From the NCBI GenBank assembly GCA_015956445.1, contig WIUZ02000014.1:186001-250000 (forward strand): a stretch of DNA of 64,000 nt. Reading direction: 5' to 3'. The notes under the pieces were generated by a model, which saw only the letters and a list, made by a program, of their open reading frames with translations, was not told where the DNA came from and searched no databases. Position 1 is the first letter of the stretch, and each line of letters begins with the position of its first letter. This document shows, piece after piece, positions 24,243 through 34,326 of the stretch. The position numbers and the translations under genes were made by a program. The stretch comes from Thelephora terrestris. Taxonomy: Eukaryota > Basidiomycota > Agaricomycetes > Thelephorales > Thelephoraceae.

Positions 24243-25805
24243 ATGCCTCTGACCGTGTTGGCTTCCGTCTCACTGCTCGCGCTGGTCGTAACTGGTCGCC
24301 CAATCATGACTCCAGACCCCCGTTTGTGCGTGTGTTTTGTCTGGTAGCGGTTCGCCAGTGCTCACGGCTATCCCCACAGCGTTGAGGCATCCGGGGAAGT
24401 TCATAACGCCGTCCAGGCTATAATCGAGTCTAGACTTGGGTATGTCCGTCGTTTTTCAATTGGATTCGCCACTGCTGTTCATGATCGCCGTCGTCGTTCC
24501 TCTTTCGCTCCCTTTAATGTATGCATTGCTTCGACTGGCGTTGAACTCATCCCTTGGTCCCCACACGCACGATAACCCACGTTCTCACGTGCACCTCTGC
24601 CGTCTTATAGACCCTCCGCAAACAAGCCACTCGGTGAAAGCGATGACGCCCCCTTACATGAAAATCAAATCTATTCACAAGTCACGAATTTCCAACTCCA
24701 CTTGTCCTCGTCCAAGTCTCAGACGGAGGTTCTCGCAGAGTTGGCGTCTGAGGAGGTCAAGTTGATCATACCCCTCGACGACCTAACCCGGGACTCGGCG
24801 ATCGTCACCACGAGCGAAGAGAAGACGCTTCTCGACGCATTGGAAAGTCTCGATGATCTCGACGGAGTTACGAACCTTCCGTTATCTACGGGCTTGGACG
24901 AGATTGTTGAGGGCGAATACGACGTCCTCGAGATCGAGGATGTCGATGGACTCACCCCCGAACAAGTCTCCGAGCTCAACCCGAACCAAGACGAAGCACG
25001 TGGTTCGTGGTGGATGACACTTCTCGATGAGACCAAGCGCCCTATCCTGGTCTCAGCCGCTTGCGCGACGGCCGTCGTGCTCATGTTCTTGTGCACAGTC
25101 ACGGCGCTTTATGCGATAGACTTCATCAAGGCCAGCCTGTTCAACAGCCGCGACCTCTACGACTTGTTGCCTGGTGTGGAGAAGGGTGAACTTGGTGCTC
25201 CTCAAGGAAAGGTTGGATACGAGGAGAAGAAGCTGATCCTCGACACCCCTGAGAAAGCGAAGGAAGAGGATACTTTCGATGAGAAGAGGGATATCGAGAC
25301 CGGAAACGCTCCTCTACCTGCTCCTCCTTCTGACGAAACTCCCTTGCCTCCTCCACCTTACTACCCGGAAGTGGAAGCAGGAGACGCCGACGACTCCTTT
25401 GAGGATGCTCCAGAAGTTGAACACGACGATCCTGAACTCCTTCCCCTTCCCGAGCACAATAACCAGCAACCCCCCTCTGCCTCCCCTCGTCGTTCGATGA
25501 ATCGTGAACGGACCTCGACAAACCCCCCACCCTCCTGGTCCATCCGTGCTTCGGAATCGCAAACTCTCTCCATCCCTGGTGCCTACACCTTTGATCCCTT
25601 ACCTTTGCCGTTTTCCGAGGTGATGACGGAGACCGGTGAAGTCACCCGCAGGCCGTATAGCGATCGAAATCCAGAAATCGACATCGCGCTCGCAATGCAA
25701 CTACGACCCGGGCAGGGCGAGGGTGCTGACGCAGCGTGGTTGGTTAGGTTCTTGATGGGAATCTTTGGATGGGTCACCGTCGTGGTCTCTGGCAATGGAC
25801 GGTAG
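24243..25805 (+). CDS. single-pass membrane protein with acidic ectodomain and Pro-rich tail, function unknown
   Basis: The start at 24243 (MPLTVLASVSLLALVVTGRP) is a good signal peptide. Two short exons are likely (the second around VEASGEVHNAVQAIIESRL, about 24381-24437), then a long 3' exon from about 24690. That exon codes for an acidic part with repeated Leu-Asp patterns (LDALESLDDLDG, LEIEDVDGLTPEQ), one transmembrane helix (PILVSAACATAVVLMFLCTV, about 25050-25110), and an acidic, Pro-rich cytoplasmic tail (PPPPYYPEVEAGD, LPLPEHNNQQPP). The C-terminal end has a weakly hydrophobic stretch (RFLMGIFGWVTVVVSG). I do not recognise the family. A small secreted protein at 29415-29657 repeats the LEIEDV pattern, so the two may be related. 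The intron between exons 2 and 3 is not pinned. Confidence 0.65.
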
Positions 25806-26551
25806 TGCGACGAGTTGGTTACTTTTGAGCAACCATCCGCACATTCCACTCAAGTCCAAACACGCATATATTCTACTGTTACGAATTCCTTGCAGTCACT
25901 GTCATTCAAACCGCATTTTCCTTCTCCCAAGGCGCCACGAGTTGCGCTCTACAACTCTGCGTTTCACGCCCCGCCTCTCTCGCTGTTTGTCAATAGTCGT
26001 TCATTACCGGATTTTCTCCCCGCATTTTACAGCCCCCCTCGCAGCTGGACATTGTTCGATACCTCCCCGTGCTCGGGTCAAACACAAACACAAATCGGTT
26101 CCGCGTCCAAGTATCTTTCATATCCATCCGCACACCTAGCATACTACGGGTAGTGTTCTGTGAACGTACCGTCGTTTGGTTAATATTCGATCTACAGTTT
26201 GAACTCCAATCAAGGGGCTTGCCACGCTTCTGCCGAACTCTTGCGAGGCCTAGACACGGGGTTAAGCGTCGGATCTACGGTCTCGAGTTTCCAGGCACTT
26301 CTACGAGAGTTACATATAAGGTTTCCTCACGGTTCTCAGGTTGTGTGTGTTTTCCAATTGCTTGAGAATACGACACTCTTCTTGCACGATGGCGTGTCGA
26401 TCGTATATCGCAAATGATCTGTGTATGGTTCACGAAACTCCGATGGGACAGGGAAGACGGGTGGTTCACATCCTTTAAAGAATTGGCAGAGGAGGCAATT
26501 GTAATATGAACAGAAAATGGATGACGGTACACAGGAGCACAGAAACCACAC
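25806..26551. other. intergenic stretch between convergent genes
   Basis: There are frames of 98-124 codons (25765-26139, 25815-26153, 26069-26365) but they overlap one another and read as low-information sequence. A 50-bp part near 26240-26330 (GCGAGGCCTAGA, CTCGAGTTTCCAG) recurs loosely at about 30290-30370; it may be an old repeat. No gene is supported. Confidence 0.45.
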
Positions 26552-28352
26552 TCATCTACGAGCTGGCAGGCCAAGATACATTGAAAAACCAAAAGAAATC
26601 GCAGTCAAAAACGCTCCCGCCAGCCCGCCTACCTGGAGCCCGACGGTGCTAGAGTCTAATAGGAAGGCGGAGCCCGGGAACGCGACAAAAACCGACCCTA
26701 TATCAAACGCAGTGGAGGTACAATAACAACTGTCGAACAGGCCCACAAACTCGCAGAAACAAAGCAAGAGAACGCCGATCCCGGACACGATTGCGACGGA
26801 TTGCCCTAACCGCCGACAAATCACAGCTCCAGTGTCGAAGGAACGTGCAGCAATCTTCCCAGATGGCGGCCGAGACATGTGGGCGAGGACGCTTGATGTC
26901 AGGAAGAGGAAGAATGATAATGTCCCTGCTGCACCGTACAACAGGAATGAGAAAGAACGACACCCCAATCCGGTGGGCGGTACCGAGTAACTGAAGAGCA
27001 CCGCACCACCAACAGTTCCCCACTGCAACCCAATAGCAAGGATGGAGGCAACCGTGACTCGTTTCCAAATACCGGGCGCCCATCTGCAGGGAGTTATGAG
27101 TCCATGCTCGCGAAGTGTGCCCGCGGTGTCGGTCGTCCCCCGGTACTCTGGGTTCCCCTCGGGCGGTTGAAGAACCATTGTACAATAACCGGTGACTTCG
27201 TCGGTCGTCCCGACTCGATTCGCGGGGAGTATTGCGTCTTCTCTGCTTCCCACTCGCATTTGAACCTCCGCACGCAGACAATTGCTGACTGGTATTCTGA
27301 GTTTTGCATTTGCGGCGGCTTTTCTCACCAGGCTTGATAGTACCTCCGCATTCGTCGCGGTAACGAAGGCTCGCGAATAATTGAACAGCGCAACCGGTTT
27401 GAGTTCGTCGTTCCTAGAAAGATCCACGTCGTCTTCCTCCGCGAATTCTATCGCCTTGGGGCTTGTAATCTCCGCGGGCTGGTCCCTCCGCTCAGTGGCA
27501 ACACAGGCGTTTCGATTCGCTTTGGCCAGGCAATTCCTGAGATGGCTTGGTTCGGGCTCATACCCAATGTACAGCCATCCGATGACGAGCGGAAGGAGGA
27601 AGGTCCATATGGCGGCGATGCCGTATCCGGTGTTTCCGCCTCGTGAGATGATGGTGTTTGCTATGGTCAGGATATAGGAGATGATAGCCAAGATAACGCT
27701 CAAGACGAGGGTTATGGACCATTGGCGGGTCTTGTTTGCAGGTTCGAGTAGAGACCAGTACTCATCGTTCTTGGCGAGGGCGATTAAGGAGTGGAGAAAA
27801 GGAGATTTATATTCTATCTTGATGGGGATGTGATGGAAAGCCGCCAATGCTGTTGCTACAAGCTTGGAATTGGGATATTTCACGTCCAAGAATGCTGTGG
27901 TGATCCAACATTTGTTGAGGTGGGTAATTTGGAGGGAGTAGGCTGCAAGAGCGGGCGAGCCCATGGTTATTAGAAAGGAGACAACGTCATCCAACGGTCC
28001 TGGTTGGTGCATACTAAGAGTCAGCGCAACATAAAAGCATAGTATTGATACATACGCTCTGCGCTGAACGGGATATGGAACATAAGCGAGATCCATGGGA
28101 GGAGCCACGTGTCATAGTTTTGGGAGAAGTTGACTTGTCCCATGCCTGACCCACACCCCAACAGGCACTGTTCATATGAGCCATGCAATGTGGGAGAAGA
28201 GTCCGCGGCAATCGTCACGTTCTGCGCTATGTTTATGTTTTGTTGGCATTTGTTGAATAGGAAGAGAATTGCTGTTGTAGGTTAGACGGTTGCACATAAG
28301 CATTAGAATACTTCCCCGACACACCTTTGGGGGCTAGCTCTGAAGATCGCAT
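26552..28352 (-). CDS. multi-pass membrane protein of an unnamed fungal family
   Basis: The likely start is MRSSELAPK at 28352, with an intron into AILFLFNKCQQ, then SYEQCLLGCGSGMGQVNFSQ and WLLPWISLMFHIPFSAE (about 28100), a 55-bp intron, and one long exon to the stop at 26552. That exon begins GPLDDVVSFLITMGSPALAA and codes for several transmembrane helices: LVLSVILAIISYILTIA (about 27690), IAAIWTFLLPLVIGWLYIG (about 27590), and four or so near the C-terminus (about 27060-26580). A Cys pair lies in SCYCTS. The long hydrophilic loop holds an FNYSRAFV motif. I know this layout from unnamed Agaricomycete proteins; the function is unknown. A decayed copy lies on the plus strand at 43613-45464. 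Confidence 0.75.
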
Positions 28353-29414
28353 GTCTTTGGATGGACGATAATGAGGGAAGCGTTGAGTTCGAAACTGGAT
28401 ATATATGGGGCGGGGTGGGCTCTATGACATGACTGCCCATAGATCTTGAGACAGAGCATTCCCTATGGTGTTCTAGAAAGCAGATAAAGCCAGCCTTTTC
28501 GGTTGTCAGTTTTTGGGGGTGCGTCGAAATCGGATCCACATGCGAGGTTATTGCAAACCCAATATGATGCCACGGGCAAGCTATCCTTTCATCCCCCCCA
28601 GATGGTATCTGCGAACGTCCCGTGGTTTGATCAACCTTTCGAAATGCTACGTCGTAGCAAATACTCGGGAAACATCAACGGAGACCCGACTCGGAAGGAC
28701 AACGAGTGGTGATCGAGTAGTACTTAAGTGGAAGGAGGGGACTTAGGCTCGACCCAAGCAGTGCACGGCCCGCCGGAGCCGGAGCCCTCACGCGGGACGC
28801 GTGCTCCCTCAGCGCTTTCAGTCCGTACTCCGAACTCCAAAAACTATCCGCGGTGAACATCGTGTCTGGCGCAACTTATGAGTATCTGGTATATTCTCTG
28901 GTCGTCAGGATGTTATTCAGTGCACAGTGGCCAGCTTTGCTGTCGGTCCTGGTCGGCTTTTGCCTACTCCAGTGCCTGTATTCCAGTTAACGTCACCACT
29001 GCACCACACACCATTGCCATGATGAATCCGCAACGTCTTCGACTGCGCTTTCCGGTGAAGCCTCTGGAGAGGAACCAAGCCATACGAACCCTAACCCATA
29101 GCTCCCATCCAGAACTTCTCAGTCGGGAAATCGATGACACTTTGGTCGCGCTTTGGCCCATTTCGGCCCCTCACCTCGAGACAGACGATCTTGTCGAGGC
29201 GACCTGCGTATCTTATCCTCAGCGCGTGACGCGTGATACTCCTGGCTCGCCTGAGACTTTTGCCGACCGTTGACTCCTTCCTTCGCCCCGAGCGAACCGT
29301 TGTCAGCGCCTCGCCTCGCCCGGTTCGTGTTTGGTGGGTAAGTTGGGTAGACGGATAGGTTACTCGGTTTCGTGTCCAGCCATCTCCAAGTGAAAGAACT
29401 CACAGCCGGATACG
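28353..29414. other. stretch without a confident gene
   Basis: The promoter side of the membrane protein gene and a 131-codon plus-strand frame (28878-29273) lie here. That frame has a Cys-rich, weakly hydrophobic start and an Arg-rich middle, but a minus-strand frame of similar length overlaps it and I see no family resemblance. I leave it uncalled. Confidence 0.4.
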
Positions 29415-29657
29415 ATGAAGACCTTTACGTCCACCGTGGCCGCGATCTCGTTCGCCTTTCTCCCTTTCGTGTCTGTTGATATTAATAGGGCGGCCGGATC
29501 CATAACTACTTCCCTTCTGATATTGAGGGTTCCGGACACCCTCCCATTATCCTTCCTTGTGGCACGAACGACGTCATCTACTCGTAACGACACCGAAAGC
29601 CTCGATGGCCTCGAGATTGAAGACGTCAATAACCTCGCCCCCTATCCGCGCTTCTAA
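29415..29657 (+). CDS. possible small secreted protein
   Basis: The ATG at 29415 starts an 80-residue frame with a signal-peptide-like N-terminus (MKTFTSTVAAISFAFLPFVS). The C-terminal part reads DTESLDGLEIEDVNNLAP, which recalls SLDDLDG and LEIEDVDGLTP in the membrane protein at 24243-25805. Either it is a shortened relative of that gene or the match is chance from Leu/Asp/Glu-rich sequence. No intron is needed. Nothing further supports expression. Confidence 0.35.
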   Translation: MKTFTSTVAAISFAFLPFVSVDINRAAGSITTSLLILRVPDTLPLSFLVARTTSSTRNDTESLDGLEIEDVNNLAPYPRF

Positions 29658-30443
29658 ATCACAACTTCTCTGAGTTCTCTCTGTCCCTGGGACGTGCACT
29701 TTCGAGTTACCCCCTCTTAGTATGTTTTTGTAAATCGTTGTTGAGCTGAGTATCTAGAAACCATCTACCGCGTGATCTACCTCCGTTGGACTTGGTGAAG
29801 CTCCGTCTGATATCCCGTGGTTTGTTGGTTACCAGTTACCTCTTAAGCAAAAGCCGAGTCGGCGCGACTGTACGAAAATCGGTCAATTATTCGGGGGTCT
29901 GAAGCGAGTGATTCCAACTGCCGGTATAAGTTCCGATAACCGTTAGGAAAAAACAAACTTTCCAACGAGCGCGGATTTTTCACGGGTGTCATTGAGAAAG
30001 ATCGCCAGAACGTTCTCACCACCGGGGGTGTCGTTCTGCTCAACCTTCAATCTGACGATCTCGCGGCATAGTGTGGGCTGAATGACCTGCAAAATTACCT
30101 GTGCTGAATATCCATCCCCGCTCCCTTCAGCCTGATAAAAATGTTTTGCTTGATAGATCGCGTCGTGTCGTGACTGCTTTACTTAGTGCAGATTTGTGGC
30201 ACTCTCAAAAACCATAACCCATTGGGGGCACACTCCTGCCGAATACACTGCGAGTCCTCAGTCGATTTCGCACAATTGGCAATGTTGCGCCTGCGAGGCC
30301 TAGAGTGTGAGCAGAACACACTAGAAGGAAATCGACAAGTCAGATTCTCGAGTTTCCAGACACTTCCATCCGGGTGAGTCATAAGGTTACCAAGTCACCA
30401 CAGTCATTCACTCGTGAATGACTCGCACAACACTGGGTGGACC
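29658..30443. other. intergenic stretch
   Basis: There are only 60-70 codon frames on both strands and no recognisable coding, RNA or repeat feature apart from the loose match to about 26240-26330 noted there. Confidence 0.45.
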
Positions 30444-31391
30444 TCACAGCCTTTCTGCGACTCCCTCATACCATTCGACTACCGCATCCTCGACTCCTTT
30501 AGCCTCGAGAAGAGCAAGAATATGTGGTGAAGCGTCGTGCGCGTCCTCTGCGGTGGTGGTAGTGGGATGAGTCGCAATCCAAATGACGATGGAACCGGGA
30601 ATGTCCTTCCCGTCCTCGCCGTGGGTGACGAAACGAGCTGTCTGGATGGCCGAGTAACGAATCTTGCGATCTTTCAACAAGTCGCGGATCTGGGGAGCGA
30701 CAACGTCCCAGACAGCGTTGAGGGGCGTATTGAAGACTACATAGACGGTCTTGGTATGGAGATAAGGGTGACTGCCCTTGGGGACGGGGAAGGGATTTTC
30801 GAGGAGGTCCGAGCGGTAGAGGAGCTCAGGATGGTCGGGAGAGATTCCGTTGTAGTATGTGGTCCTCTCCCAGTCCGAGATATCGTATGGGGCGACAGCA
30901 GTGGCATTCGAGGCGATGGTGGGTGTAGACGAATGGCTACGGGTTGGCGAGTCGGGTGAGGAAAGGGACCTGAGATTGCTGGAGTGGTTGATACACTGGA
31001 GCGTGAACAGGGACAGATCTAAACGCTAAGTGGTACGGATACAGAAAGAAGCTAAAGGGACTCGCTTAGGAGGTCGGGGTGCTTCTTCATCGTCATCATT
31101 GCCTGGACGGCGGAGTCGGAAACGCCTACAAGGGAGATGGTAAGTGTGGGGTAGACGCGCAAAATGAGTGAGGGACTCGCCTTCACCCAGAAGACCAGCT
31201 GCATTTAATTCCTCATCGGTGAATGGAAAAGATTCTAGAGAAAATGCTGGTAAGTGGGATAGACGAGGGAAAATACGGTAGCGTTCACTTGCATTACCTG
31301 TATTCGAGCGCTTCGAGCGGGTCCTTTTACATAATTTGACGATCAAGGTCCCCCTGTGGTAAAGCTCCCACGCTTCGGCGTGACAAATCAA
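30444..31391 (-). pseudogene. uncharacterised Agaricomycete protein gene with one frame change
   Basis: Minus-strand exons read FPFTDEELNAAGLLGE (about 31200), an intron, then GVSDSAVQAMMTMKKHPDLL (about 31110), an intron of about 46 bp, and SVPVHAPVYQPLQQSQ with FLTRLANP (about 31020-30930). The last 480 bp read APYDISDWERTTYYNG, HPELLYRSDLLENPFP, TVYVVFNTPLNAVWDVV, KIRYSAIQTARFVTHGEDG and VIWIATHPTTTTAEDAHD, with the stop at 30444. Between LANP and the next block the frame changes by one base near 30926 with no fitting intron, so the gene is probably broken, or the assembly has an error there. The true start exon is not found; it lies above about 31330. I recall unnamed mushroom proteins of this type but no function. 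Confidence 0.55.
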
Positions 31392-31940
31392 GGAGCTAGA
31401 CGTGACGGTCGCCGACGCAACATAAAGTAAAGCACCCCCTGACCTTTTTGGTCAACAATGGACGGTGTAAGGCGGATGGCTGCGGCAAATGCACCGGTAG
31501 CAAATTTCTCTTTCTCGTTGTCGCATGTCATGGCGGAAGTCTGTTCATTTGAAACGGGAGCCTTACTTGTAAACCCTGTCCGTCAAATTGAACGAGGCGG
31601 TTTTAACTCGCATCGGAGCTTTGAGAGAGAGACCGCGAGAGGCGGACTTCCCCTCGCGATGAATGTGTCTCGAGAACGCATAGGTGGAAGCTGCGGTGCG
31701 CTAGAAACTGTGCCGCCATCTGCCTCAATACACTTTGTACAGCAAGGTTCGGACGCCTTACAGCTTGAAAGGGGGGAACCGCGCAGCTTTGTAAGAGCAC
31801 ACGCGTGCGCGGCAGGATATCGGCCGATGACCAAATCCGCAGTTCTCCTGCATTCCGCAGTCAGAAAACGTCGTCATGGATTATAAAACCGCACGACAAG
31901 ACTGCGCTCAATCCCCTCTTCTTCATCCCCGTCGTCCACC
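31392..31940. other. upstream region of the His/Pro-rich protein gene
   Basis: A 142-codon frame (31458-31886) fills much of this gap but has a frame of 83 codons on the other strand and runs through the TATA box of the next gene, so I treat it as chance. A TATA box lies at 31882. Confidence 0.5.
31882..31888 (+). promoter_or_regulatory. TATA box of the His/Pro-rich membrane protein gene
   Basis: TATAAAA stands 53 bp before the ATG at 31941, followed by a C/T-rich leader (CAATCCCCTCTTCTTCATCCC), the usual form of a well-expressed fungal promoter. Confidence 0.65.
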
Positions 31941-33839
31941 ATGGATTTCTACAAGTCTAAGCAGGCCATCGCACTGCCCCCCGATTCTGAAGATGAGAAG
32001 TTCTTGAAGGACGACAAAGCGGTTGATCCTGAACTCGGGGCCAATCCCCCGCAGCAGGAGTGCGGGAGGCGTTGCTGCGCTAGGGGTAGGAAGGTGATTC
32101 GTCGCATCGGCCATTTCCTTATCCTCGGTGCATTCCTCTATTGGCTCTGTGGACCTTCGGTCAAGTTCCGTCATGGCGGAGGCCACAAGGGGCCTGACGT
32201 TCAACTCTCCGATTTCACCGAATTCCCCTACTTCACCGAACTCGATGAGCTCTCCGGCGCGGTCCTCGGGGATTACACATTGGTACGATCCTTTCACACC
32301 CTTGAAACCTTGGAGGCTGATAGCAATTGTAGGTCGCTTTCGATTCTGACGAGAAATTGGAATGTGACCAGTTCGCTGAGTGGTCTGAGCCGAAGAAGAT
32401 TGACCATCATTGCGGGAAGGGCCATCACCGCAAGCCGCATCCCCCTAAGGAATCCGAGCCCCCTCATCATCCCGGTGACCCTGAGCCTCCTCAGCATCCT
32501 GATCATCCAGATCACCCACACAAGCCTGATCATCCAGATCATCCGCACAAGCCTGGTCACCCCCATAAGCCCGATCATCCGCACAAACCTGATCACCCCC
32601 ACAAGCCGCATCATCCTCACAGACCCGGCCGTCCGCACCGGGGCCCTCACGGTCCAAAGTACACCTCCGACGCCACTTTCAAGCTTCCGCTCTCTGAAAG
32701 TGCCCTTCTCTTTTATTCCCACGGCCCATTTGCCCATGGTGGAATCGTGTTCTCTCAGGACGACTCTGATTCGTTGAGATCTGATGAAGTTGAGGTTACT
32801 ATCAATGCCAAGATTTGGGACAAGGCTGCTTTGGGATTGGCCAAGGTTTGCACTTTGAAGCGTGATCACGGTGCAGGTCTCGGCATCTGGGTTGGTGTCC
32901 CTTTCGATGTTTTCCTTTTATCGAGCGAGGTCTGATATCACTTCACAGACCGAGGCATTGGAGCACGAGAAACCTGAAGAACACCAGAAACACGAATTGG
33001 CGATGAGGATTTCTGTCAAGTTCCCAAAGCACCCAAATACTTTGGAACTCGAGAAGCTCCAGACCCACATGCCGCTCTTCTCCCATTTCTTCAAAGAGGC
33101 CAATCTCAAGGTCAAGGATTTGGAAGTTTTGAGCTTCTTCGCCCCTATTGGAGCACAGGTTCGATACATTCCTTCAATCCGTTACGTTGGATAGATAGCT
33201 CATTATGGGATACGATAGGCTCTTCACGTCGACCGCGGTACGGTCAAGACCGAAAATAATGTGGTTGTCGGAAACTACACCGCCACAGAGTTTTTGGTAC
33301 TCGAGACCAAGAACTCTCCCATCATTGTCAACGTTACCCTTTCGAACGCCCCTGAAAAGAAATTTGACGGCGAGGAAGATGAGCACACCGATTCCTCCAA
33401 GCTCTTCATCAAAACCTCGAACAGTCCCATTTGCGGTAACCTTTCCCTCGTCGCTAACACAAAGGACCATTCCGGTGGGAAATTCTTGGTCCATGCCATC
33501 ACTACCCACTCCCTGCTCCACATTGGCTTTGCAGATGCCCCTGTTGATTCCATCCTCCGTTTCACCGGGCTTACGAGTCTCTTCCCCGCTGTTGCTATCA
33601 TGCACCCTACCTACCAGGGCGACTTCCTGGTCAAGTCGACGCTCTTCGGACCCAAGGTTGAGGTCAAAGAGGATGTAGTCGATCCAGCGGGCAAGAACAG
33701 GACTCGCACGGTCGATGTCTCCCAAGGTGGACGGGAGATCACCGGAAAGGTCTTCTGGGGTTCTGAAGAAGAGAGCAAGGATGCATTTGGACACGTCGAG
33801 CTCGGTTCGACCTTGCTCCGTGCGGTTTTGAAGTTGTAA
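31941..33839 (+). CDS. type II membrane protein with a His/Pro-rich repeat stalk
   Basis: The ATG at 31941 opens a cytosolic N-terminus (about 60 residues, with RRCCARGRKV just before the membrane), one helix (IGHFLILGAFLYWLCG), then an acidic linker. After an intron at about 32284-32332 comes a stalk of DHPHKP-type repeats (32456-32645). The folded part follows (FKLPLSESALLFYSHGPFAH, EVEVTINAKIWDKA), then two more introns and GNYTATEFLVLETKNSPI, LFIKTSNSPICGNLSLVA and HPTYQGDFLVKST, ending in VFWGSEEESKDAFGHVELGS at the stop (33839). Repeated segments with alternating hydrophobic residues suggest a beta-rich ectodomain like the unnamed DUF7330-type mushroom proteins; that name is from memory and unverified. 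The cell-surface role and possible metal binding by the stalk are inference. Confidence 0.78.
32456..32645 (+). repeat. in-frame His/Pro-rich repeat (HPHKPDHP-like)
   Basis: About ten imperfect copies of a 12-18 bp unit (CATCCGCACAAGCCTGATCA and variants) code for HPDHPHKP runs in the stalk of the membrane protein. Unit length varies, as expected from slippage. Confidence 0.85.
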
Positions 33840-34326
33840 TCCATCCCAAGATTTTGAGCCAGAACCTATCTATTTGACCAATCGCCTAGGATCCCTAAAT
33901 GTATGTTACTTGTACGTCGAGAAACAGATGTGAGAATACACTCGACCATTTGCTGAATAACGATTTCACATCTCAAATCCACGGCCTTGCTCCCTCGGCT
34001 CCGCGGTGGCTCTCACTGAACACCCTCACGTGACCGTCCACAGGCCCAAGCCCCGATCGTGGCCAAGGTGATAATTTGGAATCGACGACCATGGAACGAA
34101 ACGGTCACGTCCACATGACTCTCACAAGCACCACAGGAACTCTTGTCTTGCGCCAATTGGGCTATCCAAAGGAGCCTCTCCACCACTCGGCACACCGTCT
34201 TCCCCTTTTAACCTCGATGTTCTCTGTGCAGACTGATCATACCTTTCCGTCGCCCCACAAAACCCCCTCTGCACACTCCTATTCTCTTCGTCCTCACGAA
34301 TCGCACATATCCGGTTTAGTGTCGTC
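33840..34326. other. intergenic gap of about 490 bp
   Basis: It holds the 3' UTR of the His/Pro-rich gene and the upstream region of the transaldolase-like gene, with a 110-codon frame (34076-34408) that overlaps the latter's start in another frame. No gene was seen. Confidence 0.5.

Noticed and set aside
26228-26330. Possible repeat shared with about 30290-30370
   Set aside because: Only two short segments (GCGAGGCCTAGA and CTCGAGTTTCCAG) match; too little to call a repeat family.
31458-31886. 142-codon plus-strand frame
   Set aside because: It runs through the TATA box and leader of the next gene, has an overlapping frame on the other strand and no recognisable protein character.
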